Positions 36,167 to 45,771 are shown, counted from the first letter of the stretch. The stretch: DNA of 53,689 nt from an uncultured Burkholderiales bacterium (GCA_938038385.1 CALHRD010000046.1:1-53689), one strand, 5' to 3'. Numbers and translations: made by a program. Notes: a model not told the origin generated them from the sequence alone.

Positions 36167-37735
36167 TCAGATGGGCTTGATCTGCGTGACCTTTGCGTCG
36201 AATTGTCTGAGCACCGTTTGTACGAAGGGGTCGGCCTCGATGGCCGCTTGCGCGTCGGCCAGCCGCCTGGCCTGCTCCCTTGCGGCCACTTGCGCGGGCG
36301 CCGCGCCGGCAGTGTCGCCGAATTCGAATTCGATGCGCATCCGCTCGCCCAGTCTGTCGCCCAAGGCGGCGCGCAACTTGTCACCAAAGGTCTCCAACAG
36401 GGGTTTCTGCGTTTCGGGCAGGCGCAGGCGCAGCAACCCGGTGGTCTGCTCAAGCACGGTGCAGTGCGAGGCCAGCTGCTTGACCCCGCCGGTGAGCCGG
36501 TTGGTCAGGACGATCCAGTCCAGTTCGCCGGCCGCCTCCTGCCTTGCGGGGGCGTCTGCCACGGGTGTAGGGCTGACGGGTGCGGTTGCGGGGAGGGGGG
36601 CACTCCTGCTTGCCGGTTCCAGATTCCTGTCTCCTGTGGACTGATCCCTCACCTCCGGTGCGAAGGCCAGCATGCGCAGCAGGGTCATTGAAAAACCGGC
36701 GAACTCGTCCGGCGCCCATTCAAGGTCGCGCCTGCCGAGGGTGGCGATCTGGTAGTAGAGCTGCACCGTCTCCGTGTCCAGCCGGTGGGCCAGCGCGAAT
36801 AGCCGGTCGCGTTCGGGCGTGCCGGCGGCGACGGCCTCGGGCACGGTCTGGGCCAGACTCAACTGGTAGAGGAGGGTGGCGAGATCCTGCAGCGCCGCGT
36901 CGAAGGACAGGCTGCGCTCGTCGATGCGCGCCGCCTCCTGCATCAGGCGCGGGCCGTCGTTGTCGGCGAGCGCCTCCAGCAGGGGGTAGAGATAGGCCTG
37001 ATCGATCACCCCCAGCATGGTGCCGGTCTCTGCCTCCGTGACCCGCCCGCCGCCATAGGCAATGGCCTGATCGGTGAGCGAGAGGGCGTCGCGCATGCTG
37101 CCGGCGGCGGCGCGCGCCAGCAGGTCGAGGGCCCCGGCCTCGAAGGGCACCCCTTCCGCTTCCAGGACGTGTTTGAGGTGCTCCGCCACGCGGGCGGCCG
37201 GCAGCTGCTTGAGGTTGAACTGCAGACAGCGCGAGAGCACGGTGACCGGCACCTTCTGCGGGTCGGTGGTGGCGAGCACGAACACCACATGCGCAGGGGG
37301 CTCCTCCAGCGTCTTCAGCATGGCGTTGAAGGCGCTCTTGGAGAGCATGTGCACCTCGTCGATGATGTACACCTTGTACCGTCCGGCGGTCGGCGCGTAC
37401 TGGGCGTTCTCCAACACCTCGCGCATGTTGTCCACGCCGGTGTAGGACGCGGCATCGATCTCGATCAGGTCCACGAAGCGGCCGGCCTCGATGCCCTGGC
37501 AGGCAGGACAGGCGCCGCAGGGCATGGCGGTGAGGCCGGTCTCGCAGTTCAGGCACTTGGCCAGGATGCGCGCCAGCGTGGTCTTGCCCACCCCGCGGGT
37601 GCCGGTGAGCAGGTAGGCATGGTGCAGCCGTCCCTGGGTCAGGGCGTTGGACAGCGCCCGCACAACGTGCTCCTGCCCCACCATCTCGGCGAAGGTGCGC
37701 GGGCGCCATTTGCGGGCGAGGACCAGATGACTCAT
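36167..37735 (-). CDS. dnaX: DNA polymerase III subunit tau
   Basis: This 522-residue clamp-loader subunit has ATPase motifs LLTGTRGVGKTTLARILAKCLNC (Walker A), the zinc module CLNC-TGLTAMPCGACPAC, YIIDEVHMLSKSAFNAMLKTLEEPP (Walker B/sensor), and VLSRCLQF (Arg finger/sensor). The C-terminal third is Pro/Ala-rich and ends with a helical domain IV/V region. I see no A-AAA-AAG slippery site to make a short gamma form. The ATG at 37735 opens directly on MSHLVLARKWRPRTF. It is downstream of the 4.5S RNA gene, a common order. Confidence 0.95.
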   Translation of the reverse strand: MSHLVLARKWRPRTFAEMVGQEHVVRALSNALTQGRLHHAYLLTGTRGVGKTTLARILAKCLNCETGLTAMPCGACPACQGIEAGRFVDLIEIDAASYTGVDNMREVLENAQYAPTAGRYKVYIIDEVHMLSKSAFNAMLKTLEEPPAHVVFVLATTDPQKVPVTVLSRCLQFNLKQLPAARVAEHLKHVLEAEGVPFEAGALDLLARAAAGSMRDALSLTDQAIAYGGGRVTEAETGTMLGVIDQAYLYPLLEALADNDGPRLMQEAARIDERSLSFDAALQDLATLLYQLSLAQTVPEAVAAGTPERDRLFALAHRLDTETVQLYYQIATLGRRDLEWAPDEFAGFSMTLLRMLAFAPEVRDQSTGDRNLEPASRSAPLPATAPVSPTPVADAPARQEAAGELDWIVLTNRLTGGVKQLASHCTVLEQTTGLLRLRLPETQKPLLETFGDKLRAALGDRLGERMRIEFEFGDTAGAAPAQVAAREQARRLADAQAAIEADPFVQTVLRQFDAKVTQIKPI

Positions 37736-37826
37736 GTGCAGGTGAAGGGCGAGGGGCAAGGGGCGAGGGGGAAAGACTAAGCGGTTTTCACTGCACGTCT
37801 TACCTCTCACGACTCACGAAAATCGG

Positions 37827-37925
37827 GTGGCGAGCCTGACCCCCGGCACTGGCATCGGCTGCTGTGGCTGCTTCCTTCCGGACCTGACCAGGTTCACAAC
37901 GTAGCCATGCGGGGAGACCCGCCAC
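37827..37925 (-). ncRNA. ffs: Signal recognition particle 4.5S RNA
   Basis: The minus strand has the hallmark segment GGTCAGGTCCGGAAGGAAGC in the apical loop, with complementary flanks that begin GTGGCGGGTC and end GCTCGCCAC, so a hairpin of about 99 nt forms. A -10-like TAGAAT (37931-37936 on the minus strand) is six bases before the predicted 5' end. The 4.5S RNA assembles with Ffh to target ribosomes to the membrane. Confidence 0.93.
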
Positions 37926-38041
37926 GCCGCATTCTAACAGGTTGGCGCATGGACATGCGGGGCACCGGCAAGCTTCAGGACCCAGTGCCGACGAGGCCTG
38001 AATTGGCTGATGCCTGATGCCTGACCTCTGCTACCCGAAAC

Positions 38042-39118
38042 CTACTGGTCCTCGTCTTCCTCGGCCACCCGGCGGGCGCGCACGGCCTCGGCCAGCCGGC
38101 GCAACAGCGGCTCGGTATCCGCCCAGCCCAGACAGGCGTCGGTGATGGAGACGCCATAGGCCAGCGGCGTGCCCGGACACAGGTCCTGGCGGCCGGGGTG
38201 GAGGTGGCTTTCCATCATCACACCGATGATGCGCGTGTCGCCGGCGGCGATCTGGCCCGCGACGTCCTGGCCCACCTCCGCCTGGCGCTCGTATTGTTTG
38301 CTGGAATTGGCGTGCGAGAAATCGATCATCACCTGCTGCCTCAAGCCTGCTGCGGCCAGCTCGCCACAGGCGGCATTGACGCTCTGGGCGTCGTAGTTGG
38401 GGGTCCTGCCGCCGCGCAGGATGACGTGGCAATCCTCATTGCCGGCGGTCTTGAACACTGCCACGTGGCCGGACTTGGTGATGGAGATGAAGTGGTGTCG
38501 GGCCGCGGCCGCCTTGATCGCGTCCACGGCGATCTTCAGGTTGCCGTCGGTGCCGTTCTTGAAGCCCACCGGACAGGACAGGCCCGATGCCAGCTGGCGA
38601 TGAGACTGGCTCTCCGTGGTGCGCGCGCCGATGGCCCCCCAGGCGATGAGGTCGGCGATGTACTGGGGCGAGATCAGGTCGAGGAACTCGGTCCCGCAGG
38701 GCAGGCCCAGCTCGTTGATGTCGAGCAGCAGCTTGCGCGCCAGGCGCAGGCCCTCGTTGATGTCGAAGCTCTCGTCGAGGTGCGGGTCGTTGATCAGCCC
38801 CTTCCAGCCCACGGTGGTGCGCGGTTTCTCGAAATACACGCGCATGACGATGACCAGGTCATGGGTGAGCTCGTCGGCCAGCTGCTTGAGCTTGTTGGCA
38901 TAGTCGATGGCCGCCGCCGGGTCGTGGATGGAGCAGGGCCCCACCACCACCAGCAGCCGGTCGTCGGCGCCGCGCAGGATGTCATGGATGTGACTGCGGG
39001 CCTGGTAGGTGGTCTTCAGCGCCCGCTCGCTGGCCTTGTGTTCGCGCATGATCTGCATCGGCGCCAGCAGTTCGTCGCCCTGTTCGATGCGTGTGTCGTC
39101 GGTGCGGTATCCCGGCAT
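38042..39118 (-). CDS. aroG: 3-deoxy-7-phosphoheptulonate (DAHP) synthase, type I
   Basis: This 358-residue enzyme joins erythrose 4-phosphate and PEP in the first step of aromatic synthesis. Seen: LLVVVGPCSIHDP, MRVYFEKPRTTVGWKGLINDP (PEP-binding region), WGAIGARTTESQSHRQLASGLSCPVGFKNGTDG and HVILRGGRTPNY, then VMIDFSHANSSK (metal-binding region). It is the type I-alpha family of AroF/G/H; the isozyme, and so the symbol, is not certain. The leader upstream is Phe-rich, which fits a phenylalanine-responsive isozyme. It starts 78 bases after the leader frame. Confidence 0.9.
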   Translation of the reverse strand: MPGYRTDDTRIEQGDELLAPMQIMREHKASERALKTTYQARSHIHDILRGADDRLLVVVGPCSIHDPAAAIDYANKLKQLADELTHDLVIVMRVYFEKPRTTVGWKGLINDPHLDESFDINEGLRLARKLLLDINELGLPCGTEFLDLISPQYIADLIAWGAIGARTTESQSHRQLASGLSCPVGFKNGTDGNLKIAVDAIKAAAARHHFISITKSGHVAVFKTAGNEDCHVILRGGRTPNYDAQSVNAACGELAAAGLRQQVMIDFSHANSSKQYERQAEVGQDVAGQIAAGDTRIIGVMMESHLHPGRQDLCPGTPLAYGVSITDACLGWADTEPLLRRLAEAVRARRVAEEDEDQ

Positions 39119-39138
39119 GGTGTGACTCCTGGTTCCTG

Positions 39139-39168
39139 AAAAAAAAACCGCCAGGCGTGCTGGCGGTT
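39139..39168 (-). terminator. Intrinsic terminator in aroG leader (attenuator)
   Basis: On the minus strand AACCGCCAG (39168-39160) and CTGGCGGTT (39154-39146) are perfect arms around a 5-base loop and are followed by nine T residues. It lies between the Phe-rich leader frame and the DAHP synthase start, 20 bases before the start codon. Such a position has no obvious purpose except attenuation. Confidence 0.85.
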
Positions 39169-39195
39169 CGTCGGTGACTGAGCCTCGTCCGTGCG

Positions 39196-39258
39196 TCAGC
39201 GCCTTCCGCCCGCCAGGGGGGGGAAAAGGCCGAATCGGAAGAAGCGATCGCGGTTCAT
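39196..39258 (-). CDS. Phe-rich leader peptide for DAHP synthase attenuation
   Basis: A 20-codon frame (MNRDRFFRFGLFPP...) has four Phe in positions 6, 7, 9 and 12, then Pro-Pro, and ends TGA 27 bases before the terminator stem. The CTGGCGG near its end (39210-39216 on the minus strand) equals the 3' arm of the terminator, so it can pair with the 5' arm when the ribosome stalls earlier. No Shine-Dalgarno site is seen before the ATG; it might be translated leaderless. Confidence 0.65.
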   Translation of the reverse strand: MNRDRFFRFGLFPPLAGGRR

Positions 39259-39265
39259 GGGTTCG

Positions 39266-39295
39266 ATGCTAGCAGAGCGTGGATAGGTATCACAA
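39266..39295 (-). promoter_or_regulatory. Possible promoter for the aroG leader
   Basis: TTGTGA (39290-39295) and TAGCAT (39266-39271) on the minus strand are 18 bases apart, just after the desaturase stop. The start of transcription would fall at about 39259-39260, nearly on the leader ATG. A different promoter inside the desaturase gene is also possible. Confidence 0.45.
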
Positions 39296-39297
39296 GC

Positions 39298-40470
39298 TCA
39301 GGCATAGCTGCGCAGCTTGAGCGAGAACTGGGAGAGCGCCTCGATACCGCTTTGTTCGGCGCGCTGGCACCAGTCGCGCAGCTGGTTCAACAGTTGCTCG
39401 CGCGAGGCGGTGGACCGGCCCCAAAGCGCCGTCAATTCCTGGCGCATCTGGTAGACCGTCCGCAACTGCGGGCTGCTGGCGAGGATAGTCATCAGCTTGC
39501 CGCGTTCCACCTCGCCCAGGGCCTTGCTGTCCAGATTGAGCCAGCGGCGTACCTGGCGCAGGCTGACGCCGGACAGGTCGGGCAGACGCCCCCTGAGCTT
39601 CTTCAGCTCGCTGCCGTAGACGGATTTCATGGAGCGGGTGTAGCGGGTCAGCACGTCGTAACGATGGGTGACGATGACGGCGAGCAGCTCCGCGTCAGGG
39701 AAATGCTTGATCTCACCCCAGTGCACGCGGGGGGCCACCTTCTTCACCCGCGCCAGGCCCAGGATCTCCAGCAGGCGGATGTACAGCCAGCCGATGTCGA
39801 ACTCGTACCAGCGGGAGGAGAGCTTGGCCGAGCTGCCGTAGGCGTGATGGTTGTTGTGCAGCTCCTCGCCGCCGATCAGGATGCCCCAGGGCAGGATGTT
39901 GGTGCTGGCATCCTCGCAGGCATAGTTGCGATAACCCCAGTAGTGGCCGACGCCGTTGATGACGCCGGCGGCGAAGAAGGGGATCCAGAGCATCTGCACC
40001 GCCCAGACGGTGATGCCGATGGGGCCGAACAGGACCACGTCCAGGACCAGCATGAGCACGATGCCGAGGAAGTTGTGTGGTGTGTAGAGCTTGCGCTCCA
40101 GCCAGTCGTCCGGGGTGCCGTGGCCGTAGCGCTCGAGGGTGTCCTGGTTGCGGGCGGCCGCCTTGTACAGTTCCGCGCCCTGCCAGAGGACCTTGCTCAG
40201 GCCCAGCACCTGGGGGCTGTGGGGATCTTCCGGCGTTTCACACCGGGCATGGTGCTTGCGGTGGATGGCCACCCACTGCCGGGTGACCATGCCGGTGGTG
40301 AGCCAGAGCCAGAAACGGAAGAAGTGACTGACGAGGGGGTGCAGGTCCAGCGCACGATGCGCCTGGGCACGATGCAGGAAGATGGTGACACCGGCGATGG
40401 TCACGTGGGTCAGCGCCAGGGTGACCAGGACATAACCCCACCAGGGGAGATCGAAAAGAGCGTTGAGCAT
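39298..40470 (-). CDS. Membrane fatty acid (acyl-CoA delta-9-type) desaturase
   Basis: This 390-residue membrane enzyme has the three His boxes of the family: FLHRAQAHRALDL, AIHRKHHARCETP and EELHNNHHAYGSS, with four hydrophobic segments between them (about 10-30, 45-65, 130-150, 155-175). These bind a diiron centre that introduces a double bond into fatty acyl chains. An extended soluble C-terminus (about 260-390) of unknown role follows. Upstream is suhB on the same strand, and aroG follows. Confidence 0.93.
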   Translation of the reverse strand: MLNALFDLPWWGYVLVTLALTHVTIAGVTIFLHRAQAHRALDLHPLVSHFFRFWLWLTTGMVTRQWVAIHRKHHARCETPEDPHSPQVLGLSKVLWQGAELYKAAARNQDTLERYGHGTPDDWLERKLYTPHNFLGIVLMLVLDVVLFGPIGITVWAVQMLWIPFFAAGVINGVGHYWGYRNYACEDASTNILPWGILIGGEELHNNHHAYGSSAKLSSRWYEFDIGWLYIRLLEILGLARVKKVAPRVHWGEIKHFPDAELLAVIVTHRYDVLTRYTRSMKSVYGSELKKLRGRLPDLSGVSLRQVRRWLNLDSKALGEVERGKLMTILASSPQLRTVYQMRQELTALWGRSTASREQLLNQLRDWCQRAEQSGIEALSQFSLKLRSYA

Positions 40471-40590
40471 GTAGTGTTGACTCTGAGGGTGAATGAGGGT
40501 CTCGATTCTATCCCCAGGCGCGGCAGGGCGGGTGATCGAGCGGATGGTTGTCTGAGTGTTGAGTAGGGTGCGCCCCTTTGGTTCCCGCTG

Positions 40591-41391
40591 TCAGGCAGAT
40601 TTCAGCGCCGGTGTCAGGTGGGGTGCCAGGGCATGCAGCAGTTGGGCGAAGACCTTGGGGGTGCCGGCCACCACATGGCCGGAGTGCAGATAAGCTTCAC
40701 CGCCCTCCAGGTCGCCCACCAGCCCGCCCGCCTCCAGGATCAGCAGGCAGCCGGCGGCGATGTCCCAGGTGTTGAGCCCAAGCTCGAAGAAGCCGTCGGT
40801 GCGTCCGGCGGCCACCCAGGCCAGGTCCAGGGCGGCGGAACCGGGCCGGCGCAGCCCGGCTGTCTGCTGCACCAGGTCGCGGAACATGCCGAGGTAGGCG
40901 TCCAGGTGGGTGAAGTCGCGGAAGGGGAACCCGGTGCCGATGAGGGCGGATTTTAGCTTGTCCCGCTTCGAGACACGGATGCGCCGGTCGTTGAGGAAGG
41001 CGCCACGCCCGCGGCTGGCTGTGAACAGCTCGTTGCGCGTCGGGTCGTAGATCACGCCATGGGTGAGCTGGCCGCGGTGCAGCAGGGCAATGGAGATGGC
41101 GTACTGCGGGAAACCGTGCAGAAAGTTGGTGGTGCCATCGAGCGGGTCGATCACCCACTGGTATTCCGATTCGCCGGTGGCGCCCGACTCCTCGGCTAGA
41201 ATCGAATGCTTGGGATAGGCGGCGAGCAGGGTGTCGATGATGGCCTGTTCGGCGGCATGGTCGACCTCGCTGACGAAATCGTTCTCCCGTTTCGAGCGCA
41301 CGGTGAGCAGGTCGAGGTCCAGGCTGGCGCGGTTGATGATGGCGCCGGCGCGGCGGGCGGCCTTGACCGCCGTGTTGAGCATGGGGTGCAT
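40591..41391 (-). CDS. suhB: Inositol-1-monophosphatase family protein SuhB
   Basis: This 266-residue enzyme has the Mg-binding motifs [39 protein letters not shown] and [20 protein letters not shown]. SuhB is a phosphatase that also binds NusA/RNA polymerase in rRNA antitermination. The ATG at 41391 opens onto the conserved N-terminus ([22 protein letters not shown]). It is divergent from trmJ by 45 bases, a common arrangement. Confidence 0.95.
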   Translation of the reverse strand: MHPMLNTAVKAARRAGAIINRASLDLDLLTVRSKRENDFVSEVDHAAEQAIIDTLLAAYPKHSILAEESGATGESEYQWVIDPLDGTTNFLHGFPQYAISIALLHRGQLTHGVIYDPTRNELFTASRGRGAFLNDRRIRVSKRDKLKSALIGTGFPFRDFTHLDAYLGMFRDLVQQTAGLRRPGSAALDLAWVAAGRTDGFFELGLNTWDIAAGCLLILEAGGLVGDLEGGEAYLHSGHVVAGTPKVFAQLLHALAPHLTPALKSA

Positions 41392-41436
41392 GATGTTGAC
41401 AAAGAGCGTGACGACTTGACTGATCAGGATTCTACC

Positions 41437-42168
41437 GTGAACCCCGCCGCGCCTCTCGACAATCTCCGGGTCGTGCTGGTGCAGACCAGTCACCCTGGAA
41501 ACCTGGGCGCGGCGGCACGGGCCATGAAGACCATGGGGCTCGGCCGGCTGTATCTGGTGGACCCCCTTTGCGCCGTCGACGACGAGGCGCGGGCGCGTGC
41601 CTCCGGCGCACTCGATGTGCTGGAGGCGGCCGTGTCATGCCGAACCCTGGCCGAGGCCCTGGAGGGGACCGCGCTCTCGGCGGCCTGCACCGCCCGACGA
41701 CGCGACCTGCCCCACGCTGCCTACACACCGCGGCAGGCCGCCCCGCTGCTGCTGTCGCAGGCTACCTCCGCGCCGGTGGCCGTGGTCTTCGGTTCCGAGA
41801 CCTACGGGCTGTCCAACGAGCAACTGATGCAATGCCGCTGGCTCATCAACATTCCGGCAAACCCGGACTACATGTCGCTGAACCTGGCTGCGGCGGTGCA
41901 GGTGCTCGCCTATGAGCTGCGCTGCACGCTGGCGGATGCGGTGATCCCCCTGCCGGCTTTCGACGCCGCCCGGCACGAGGAGATCGCGTCACTGCTCGGG
42001 GAGCTGGAACGCACGCTGGTGGAGATCGGCTTTCTGGACCCGGCGCATCCGAAACGGCTCATTCCCCGACTGCGACGCTTTTTCGCACGTGCCGGCCTGG
42101 AGAAAGAAGAGGTGGCGATCTGGCGCGGCATTCTCAAGGCTGCCCGCAAGGCATCGCGTCAAATTTGA
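41437..42168 (+). CDS. trmJ: tRNA (cytidine/uridine-2'-O-)-methyltransferase TrmJ
   Basis: This 243-residue protein is a SPOUT methyltransferase acting on position 32 of tRNA anticodon loops. Motifs: [76 protein letters not shown], the knot-forming SAM site. The C-terminal helical part ([38 protein letters not shown]) is the RNA-binding or dimer tail. GTG start at 41437 after CAGGAT. An IscR-like site overlaps its stop. Confidence 0.93.
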   Translation: MNPAAPLDNLRVVLVQTSHPGNLGAAARAMKTMGLGRLYLVDPLCAVDDEARARASGALDVLEAAVSCRTLAEALEGTALSAACTARRRDLPHAAYTPRQAAPLLLSQATSAPVAVVFGSETYGLSNEQLMQCRWLINIPANPDYMSLNLAAAVQVLAYELRCTLADAVIPLPAFDAARHEEIASLLGELERTLVEIGFLDPAHPKRLIPRLRRFFARAGLEKEEVAIWRGILKAARKASRQI

Positions 42169-42193
42169 CTCGTTTAGTCGGGAATCCCATACT
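42161..42193 (+). promoter_or_regulatory. Putative cysE promoter with IscR type 1-like operator
   Basis: The inverted core GACT-CGTTT-AGTC (42167-42179) lies in a 25-base site (42161-42185) that matches the recalled type 1 pattern at about 19 of 25 positions. It overlaps TTGACT (42165-42170, -35) with CATACT (42188-42193, -10) 17 bases on. The trmJ stop is inside it. Repression of cysE by IscR when iron-sulfur clusters are plentiful is inferred. Confidence 0.55.
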
Positions 42194-42233
42194 ACAAGGC
42201 CGATATTCCAGATCATCGCATCGTCATATTCCA

Positions 42234-42989
42234 ATGTTCCGCCACCTGCGCGAAGACATCGGCGTCGTGTTCGAACGGGACCCGGCCGCGCGCACCTTCT
42301 TCGAGGTGCTCACGACCTATCCCGGCGTGCATGCCGTGCTCTGGCACCGGCTGTCGCATCGGTTATGGAACTGGAACCTGAAATGGCTGGCGCGCTTGTC
42401 CTCCACCCTGGCGCGCTGGTTTACCGGCATCGAGATCCATCCCGGCGCCAGGATCGGCCGCCGTGTGTTCATCGATCACGGCATGGGGGTGGTGATCGGC
42501 GAGACGGCCGAACTGGGGGATGACTGCACGCTCTATCACGGCGTCACCCTGGGTGGCACCTCCTGGCAGAAGGGCAAGCGCCATCCCACCCTCGAGCCGG
42601 GGGTGATCATCGGCGCCGGCGCCAAGGTGCTGGGCCCCATCACCATCGGCGCCGGCGCCAAGATCGGTTCCAACGCGGTGGTGGTCAAGGACGTGCCGCC
42701 GGGCGCCACTGCGGTGGGCATTCCCGCGCGCATCCTCGACGACAGGAATCGCGACGATGCGCGCGAGCAGGCCGCCAAGAGACTTGGCTTCTCCGCCTAC
42801 GCGGTGAGCACCGACATGAACGATCCCATCGTCAAGGCCATCCACGGACTGATCGATCACTCCGTCAGCACCGACCACCGCCTGGAGCTGATCCTTGCCG
42901 AACTCAGGCGCTTGGGCGGGCGCGTGGATGAGTCCGAACGTCAGCAGGATCATTTCGATCCCGATTATCTGAACAAAATCGTGGACTGA
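42234..42989 (+). CDS. cysE: Serine O-acetyltransferase
   Basis: This 251-residue enzyme acetylates serine to O-acetylserine for cysteine synthesis. N-terminal helices ([45 protein letters not shown]) lead to the left-handed hexapeptide-repeat helix ([52 protein letters not shown] with active His). It is of the usual short type. Cysteine is the sulfur donor for IscS, so it fits with the isc genes that follow. There may be its own IscR-responsive promoter. Confidence 0.94.
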   Translation: MFRHLREDIGVVFERDPAARTFFEVLTTYPGVHAVLWHRLSHRLWNWNLKWLARLSSTLARWFTGIEIHPGARIGRRVFIDHGMGVVIGETAELGDDCTLYHGVTLGGTSWQKGKRHPTLEPGVIIGAGAKVLGPITIGAGAKIGSNAVVVKDVPPGATAVGIPARILDDRNRDDAREQAAKRLGFSAYAVSTDMNDPIVKAIHGLIDHSVSTDHRLELILAELRRLGGRVDESERQQDHFDPDYLNKIVD

Positions 42990-43006
42990 ATGTCACACCG
43001 GGCACA

Positions 43007-43039
43007 ATAGTTGACTAAATTAATAGGGTTTAGTAGAGT
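43007..43039 (+). promoter_or_regulatory. iscR promoter with IscR type 1-like operator
   Basis: TTGACT (43011-43016) and TAGAGT (43034-43039) are 17 bases apart. The 25-base site 43007-43031, starting ATAGTTGACTAAATTA, matches the recalled IscR type 1 pattern at about 22 of 25 positions and overlaps the -35 box. Autorepression of the isc operon by [2Fe-2S]-IscR, as in E. coli, is expected. Confidence 0.8.
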
Positions 43040-43068
43040 ACGCGGCATCTGATTGAGAGGAGTGCATC

Positions 43069-43554
43069 ATGCGGCTGACGACCAAAGGACGTTTTGCGGT
43101 GACGGCGATGATCGACCTGGGCATGCGCCAACAGCGCGGTCCTGTGACCCTGGCGGGCATCAGCGAGCGACAGAAGATCTCGCTGTCCTATCTGGAACAG
43201 TTGTTCGGACGCCTGCGCCGGCACGGCATCGTCGACAGCGTGCGCGGCCCCGGCGGCGGCTACACCATGGCGCGGCCGATGGTGGAGATCTCGGTGGCGG
43301 ACATCATCCGCGCCGTGGACGAGCCCATCGACGCGACCCAGTGCGGTGGCCTGGGCAACTGTCACGACGGCCACGAGTGCATGACGCACGAACTGTGGAT
43401 CAACCTCAATGAGCACATCTACCGCTATCTGGAGGGCGTCGATCTCGCCAGCCTGGTGGAGACGCAACTGAGCAAGCAGGCCGAGGCCGGTAGCAGAAAA
43501 GACGAGCGCCGTGTGCTGGGCACGGCCGAACTCAAGGCCGTGGTCAACGGCTGA
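43069..43554 (+). CDS. iscR: Iron-sulfur cluster regulator IscR
   Basis: This 161-residue Rrf2-family repressor has a winged helix ([47 protein letters not shown]) and the cluster ligands C92, C98, C104 with H107 ([18 protein letters not shown]), so it can bind a [2Fe-2S] cluster. It represses isc genes when clustered. A GAGAGGAG lies before the ATG at 43069. It overlaps no gene and starts the isc operon. Confidence 0.96.
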   Translation: MRLTTKGRFAVTAMIDLGMRQQRGPVTLAGISERQKISLSYLEQLFGRLRRHGIVDSVRGPGGGYTMARPMVEISVADIIRAVDEPIDATQCGGLGNCHDGHECMTHELWINLNEHIYRYLEGVDLASLVETQLSKQAEAGSRKDERRVLGTAELKAVVNG

Positions 43555-43582
43555 AACGTGTCCAGTCAAGGAGCCAAGCGAT

Positions 43583-44794
43583 ATGGTCAAGACCCCGATC
43601 TATCTGGATTACTCCGCCACCACCCCGGTCGATCCGCGCGTGGCGGAGAAAATGATTCCCTACCTCACCGAGAAGTTCGGCAACCCGGCCTCGCGCTCGC
43701 ACAGCTTCGGCTGGGAGGCGGAAAAGGCAGTCGAGGCCGCGCGTGAGCAGGTCGCCGCCTTGGTCAACGCCGACCCCAAGGAGATCGTCTGGACCTCCGG
43801 CGCGACGGAATCGAACAATCTGGCCATCAAGGGTGCGGCCCACTTCTACAAAGGCAAAGGCAGGCACCTGATCACCGTCAAGACCGAGCACAAGGCGGTA
43901 CTGGACACCTGCCGCGAGCTCGAGCGTCAGGGCTTCGAGGTGACCTACCTGGGCGTCAAGGACAACGGACTGGTCGATCTGGACGAGTTCAGGGCAGCCA
44001 TCCGGCCCGACACGGTGCTGGCCTCGGTGATGTTCGTCAACAACGAGATCGGCGTCATCCAGGACATCCCCACCTTGGGCGGGATCTGTCGCGAGAAGGG
44101 CGTGCTGTTCCACGTCGACGCCGCCCAGGCCACGGGCAAGGTGGACATAGACCTCGCCCGGCTGAAGGTGGACCTGATGAGCTTCTCGGCGCACAAGACC
44201 TACGGACCCAAGGGCATCGGAGCGCTCTATGTGCGGCGCAAGCCGCGTGTGCGTCTGGAGGCGCAGATGCACGGCGGCGGGCACGAGCGCGGTATGCGCT
44301 CCGGGACGCTCGCCACGCACCAGATCGTCGGCATGGGCGAGGCCTTCCGCATCGCCCGCGAGGAGATGCACACCGAGACCGAGCGGGTGCGCATGTTGCG
44401 CGACAAGCTGCTCAAGGGCCTCATGGACATCGAGGAGGTGCACGTCAACGGCGACCTGGACAACCGGGTGGCCGGCAACCTCAATGTCAGCTTCAACTAT
44501 GTCGAGGGCGAATCCCTGATCATGGCCATCAAGGACCTGGCGGTCTCTTCCGGTTCGGCCTGCACCTCGGCCAGCCTGGAGCCCTCCTACGTGCTGAAGG
44601 CCCTGGGCCGCAACGACGAGCTGGCGCACAGCTCCATCCGCTTCTCCATCGGGCGCTTCACCACCGAGGAAGAGATCGACTACGCGGTCAAGCTCCTGCA
44701 CGAGAAGATCGGCAAGCTGCGCGAGATGTCCCCGCTGTGGGAGATGTACAAGGAGGGCATCGACTTGAATACCGTGCAGTGGGCGGCACATTGA
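43583..44794 (+). CDS. iscS: Cysteine desulfurase IscS
   Basis: This 403-residue PLP enzyme takes sulfur from cysteine. It has [53 protein letters not shown] (PLP Lys) and the active-site loop [23 protein letters not shown] (Cys). The C-terminal region ends [17 protein letters not shown] as in the family. It hands sulfur to IscU and to tRNA-modifying enzymes. Confidence 0.96.
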   Translation: MVKTPIYLDYSATTPVDPRVAEKMIPYLTEKFGNPASRSHSFGWEAEKAVEAAREQVAALVNADPKEIVWTSGATESNNLAIKGAAHFYKGKGRHLITVKTEHKAVLDTCRELERQGFEVTYLGVKDNGLVDLDEFRAAIRPDTVLASVMFVNNEIGVIQDIPTLGGICREKGVLFHVDAAQATGKVDIDLARLKVDLMSFSAHKTYGPKGIGALYVRRKPRVRLEAQMHGGGHERGMRSGTLATHQIVGMGEAFRIAREEMHTETERVRMLRDKLLKGLMDIEEVHVNGDLDNRVAGNLNVSFNYVEGESLIMAIKDLAVSSGSACTSASLEPSYVLKALGRNDELAHSSIRFSIGRFTTEEEIDYAVKLLHEKIGKLREMSPLWEMYKEGIDLNTVQWAAH

Positions 44795-44879
44795 ACATCG
44801 GATATGGGTAGTGGGTGACAGGAGAAATCCTCATCCCCCATCGCTCATCCCCCATCCCTCGCGACGATAGGAGCGCAAC

Positions 44880-45305
44880 ATGTCTTACAGCGAAAAAGTA
44901 CTCGACCACTACGAAAACCCCCGCAACGTCGGCTCCTTCGACAAGTCCGACGCAGGGGTCGGCACCGGCATGGTGGGCGCGCCGGCATGCGGTGACGTGA
45001 TGAAGCTGCAGATCAAGGTGAATGAGCAGGGCATCATCGAGGACGCCCGCTTCAAGACCTACGGCTGCGGTTCCGCCATCGCCTCATCCTCGCTCGTCAC
45101 CGAGTGGGTGAAGGGTAAATCCCTGGACGAGGCCATGACCATCAAGAACACCCAGATCGCCGAGGAGCTGGCCCTGCCACCGGTCAAGATCCATTGCTCC
45201 ATCCTGGCCGAGGATGCCATCAAGGCTGCCGTGGCGGACTACAAGCAGAAACACGGTCTGGGCGGCGAGGAATACACGGCCTGCAACCCGCCGAAGGAGC
45301 GCTGA
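44880..45305 (+). CDS. iscU: Iron-sulfur scaffold IscU
   Basis: This 141-residue scaffold has the cluster Cys residues C37, C63 and C106 ([39 protein letters not shown]) and the LPPVK HscA-binding motif. The usual length is about 128; here a C-terminal extension ([16 protein letters not shown]) adds a fourth Cys. It is 86 bases downstream of iscS, with a CATCCCCCATC repeat between. Confidence 0.95.
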   Translation: MSYSEKVLDHYENPRNVGSFDKSDAGVGTGMVGAPACGDVMKLQIKVNEQGIIEDARFKTYGCGSAIASSSLVTEWVKGKSLDEAMTIKNTQIAEELALPPVKIHCSILAEDAIKAAVADYKQKHGLGGEEYTACNPPKER

Positions 45306-45306
45306 A

Positions 45307-45708
45307 ATGGGTGCCGATACCTGTGCCGCGCCTGAGGGCGTAGAGATCAAGAACCTCAGTCTGGACGCCGCGGGTCTCGCGGGTGCCCGCATCAGCCTCT
45401 CGGAACGGGCCGCCAACCACATCAGAAACTTCCTGGCCAAGCGTGGCAAGGGGTTGGGCATCAAACTGGGGGTGCGTACCTCGGGTTGCTCGGGCATGGC
45501 CTACAAGCTGGAGTTTGCCGACGTGGAGGACCCGCAGGACGTCAGGTTCGTCTGCCATGGCGTCAATGTCTACGTGGACCCCAAGAGCCTGGCGTATCTG
45601 AACGGCACCGAGCTCGACTTCGTGCGCGAGGGTCTGAACGAGGGCTTCAAGTTCAACAACCCCAACGTGAAATCGCAGTGCGGCTGTGGCGAAAGCTTCA
45701 ACGTATGA
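45307..45708 (+). CDS. iscA: A-type iron-sulfur carrier IscA
   Basis: This 133-residue protein has the three conserved Cys of A-type carriers in [14 protein letters not shown] and [12 protein letters not shown]. Against the typical 107 residues it has an N-terminal extension of about 27 ([26 protein letters not shown]) which may just be an early start. The start is one base after the iscU stop. Confidence 0.93.
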   Translation: MGADTCAAPEGVEIKNLSLDAAGLAGARISLSERAANHIRNFLAKRGKGLGIKLGVRTSGCSGMAYKLEFADVEDPQDVRFVCHGVNVYVDPKSLAYLNGTELDFVREGLNEGFKFNNPNVKSQCGCGESFNV

Positions 45709-45771
45709 CATGGCTGAGGGTGCTGGCGTTGGGAATTCCTCCTCGCGGCTGACCCCTCGCAACTCGTCCCC

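Noticed and set aside
36167-37735. Programmed frameshift in dnaX giving a gamma subunit
   Set aside because: No A-AAA-AAG-type slippery heptamer was seen in the expected region after the ATPase domain.
44795-44879. CATCCCCCATC repeats between iscS and iscU as an operator or riboswitch
   Set aside because: Short low-complexity direct repeats without inverted symmetry or recognisable aptamer elements.
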